Shown here one piece after another: positions 63,632 to 64,000 of a stretch of 64,000 nt of DNA. This stretch comes from Pseudonocardia sp. N23 (GTDB lineage: Bacteria; Actinomycetota; Actinomycetes; Mycobacteriales; Pseudonocardiaceae). The notes below the pieces were generated by a model. The model was not told the DNA's origin. It did not search any database and saw nothing but the letters and a program-made list of their open reading frames with translations. The position numbers were made by a program, and so were the translations under genes. The DNA is taken from contig NZ_BEGX01000114.1 in NCBI RefSeq assembly GCF_002583555.1, forward strand, positions 1-64,000, given 5' to 3'. Position 1 is the first letter of the stretch. Each line of letters starts with the position of its first letter.

Positions 63632-64000
63632 ATGTCCGTGAACCCGTACCTGCGCCGCGTCGACAGTGACGCGCTGGCCGCCACCGGTGTGGGCGACCGG
63701 TTCTCGCAGAACCTCATCGGGCAGGCGACCGGGGCGGCGACGTGCCACGTCGACTGGATCCGGACACCGTCGGGCGGCGGTTCCCCTGCGGGCCTGCACG
63801 TCCACGAGGTCGACCAGGTGTTCTGGGTGCTGGAGGGCACGATGAGTATCGAGGTCGACGGGCGGGAGTTCGACGCGCCCGCGGGCAGCCTCGTCGTGTT
63901 CCCGGCCGGTGTGCCGCACCGCAACTGGAACGCTGGGCCGGCGCCGACGGTGCACCTCGCCGTCAACACCCCGGCCCCGGACCCGGCGGTGCCGTTCGCT
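63632..64000 (+). CDS. Cupin-domain protein, cut by the window end
   Basis: The frame runs from ATG 63632 (GAGGAG nine bases upstream) to the last base with no stop, giving 123 residues. Both cupin motifs are visible: GLHVHEVDQVFWVLEGTMSI and GSLVVFPAGVPHRNWN, with two His in the first and one in the second as metal ligands. The complete protein and its function cannot be judged. Confidence 0.85.
   Translation, partial: MSVNPYLRRVDSDALAATGVGDRFSQNLIGQATGAATCHVDWIRTPSGGGSPAGLHVHEVDQVFWVLEGTMSIEVDGREFDAPAGSLVVFPAGVPHRNWNAGPAPTVHLAVNTPAPDPAVPFA

Overview
The window comes from a high-GC actinobacterium, most likely a member of the Pseudonocardiales (Pseudonocardia-like). Support for this includes homodimeric AceE beside a DUF3052 gene, a PucR-type FasR regulator heading fabD-fabH-acpP-fabF with a DUF3145 gene nearby, a class II (B12-dependent) ribonucleotide reductase with NrdR, the divergent LysM-gene/lexA pair, many GTG starts and many GTGA/ATGA stop-start overlaps. 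The genus is an inference; no rRNA is present.

The window has two halves that meet near a tRNA-Val gene at about 31.1 kb. The left half (1-30.8 kb) is an accessory catabolic region. It holds acyl-CoA carboxylase beta, MaoC-type hydratases, an NDMA-type zinc alcohol dehydrogenase, a Baeyer-Villiger monooxygenase, an HSL-type esterase, a SnoaL-like protein, three CaiB/BaiF CoA-transferase domains in two genes, two thiolase-fold/DUF35 pairs, an acyl-CoA dehydrogenase, an enoyl-CoA hydratase, three dehydrogenase/reductase or amidohydrolase genes of related catabolic type, and a tandem-duplicated GntR regulator. Read together, these genes suggest oxidation of an alcohol to a ketone, oxygen insertion to an ester, hydrolysis, CoA activation, then beta-oxidation and retro-aldol or thiolytic cleavage of a cyclic or branched substrate. 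The substrate cannot be read from the sequence. The region is also decaying: it contains remnants of a biotin carboxylase, an acyl-CoA synthetase, an alpha/beta hydrolase, two copies of one IS5-type element in opposite orientation, and an IS630-type fragment. A short AACCTRGTT-like palindrome recurs in five of its promoter regions and may mark a shared regulon.

The right half (31-64 kb) is core genome. In order it has: tRNA-Val; ahpE-like peroxiredoxin and a DUF3052 gene divergent from aceE; a cold-shock protein; a pirin; a nickel/cobalt permease divergent from fasR-fabD-fabH-acpP-fabF; a membrane-anchored protein and a DUF3145 protein; a metallo-hydrolase and a transglutaminase-like protein; an excisionase-type HTH protein; a second pirin; a Nudix hydrolase; nrdR-nrdJ; a LysM protein divergent from lexA with three LexA-box-like sites between them; a leftward run of an extradiol-dioxygenase-like gene, miaA, dapF, hflX and a secreted propeller protein with a glycine/proline-rich tail; a DUF349 protein; and a cupin gene cut by the window end.

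No CRISPR array, prophage, integrase, rRNA or replication origin was seen.
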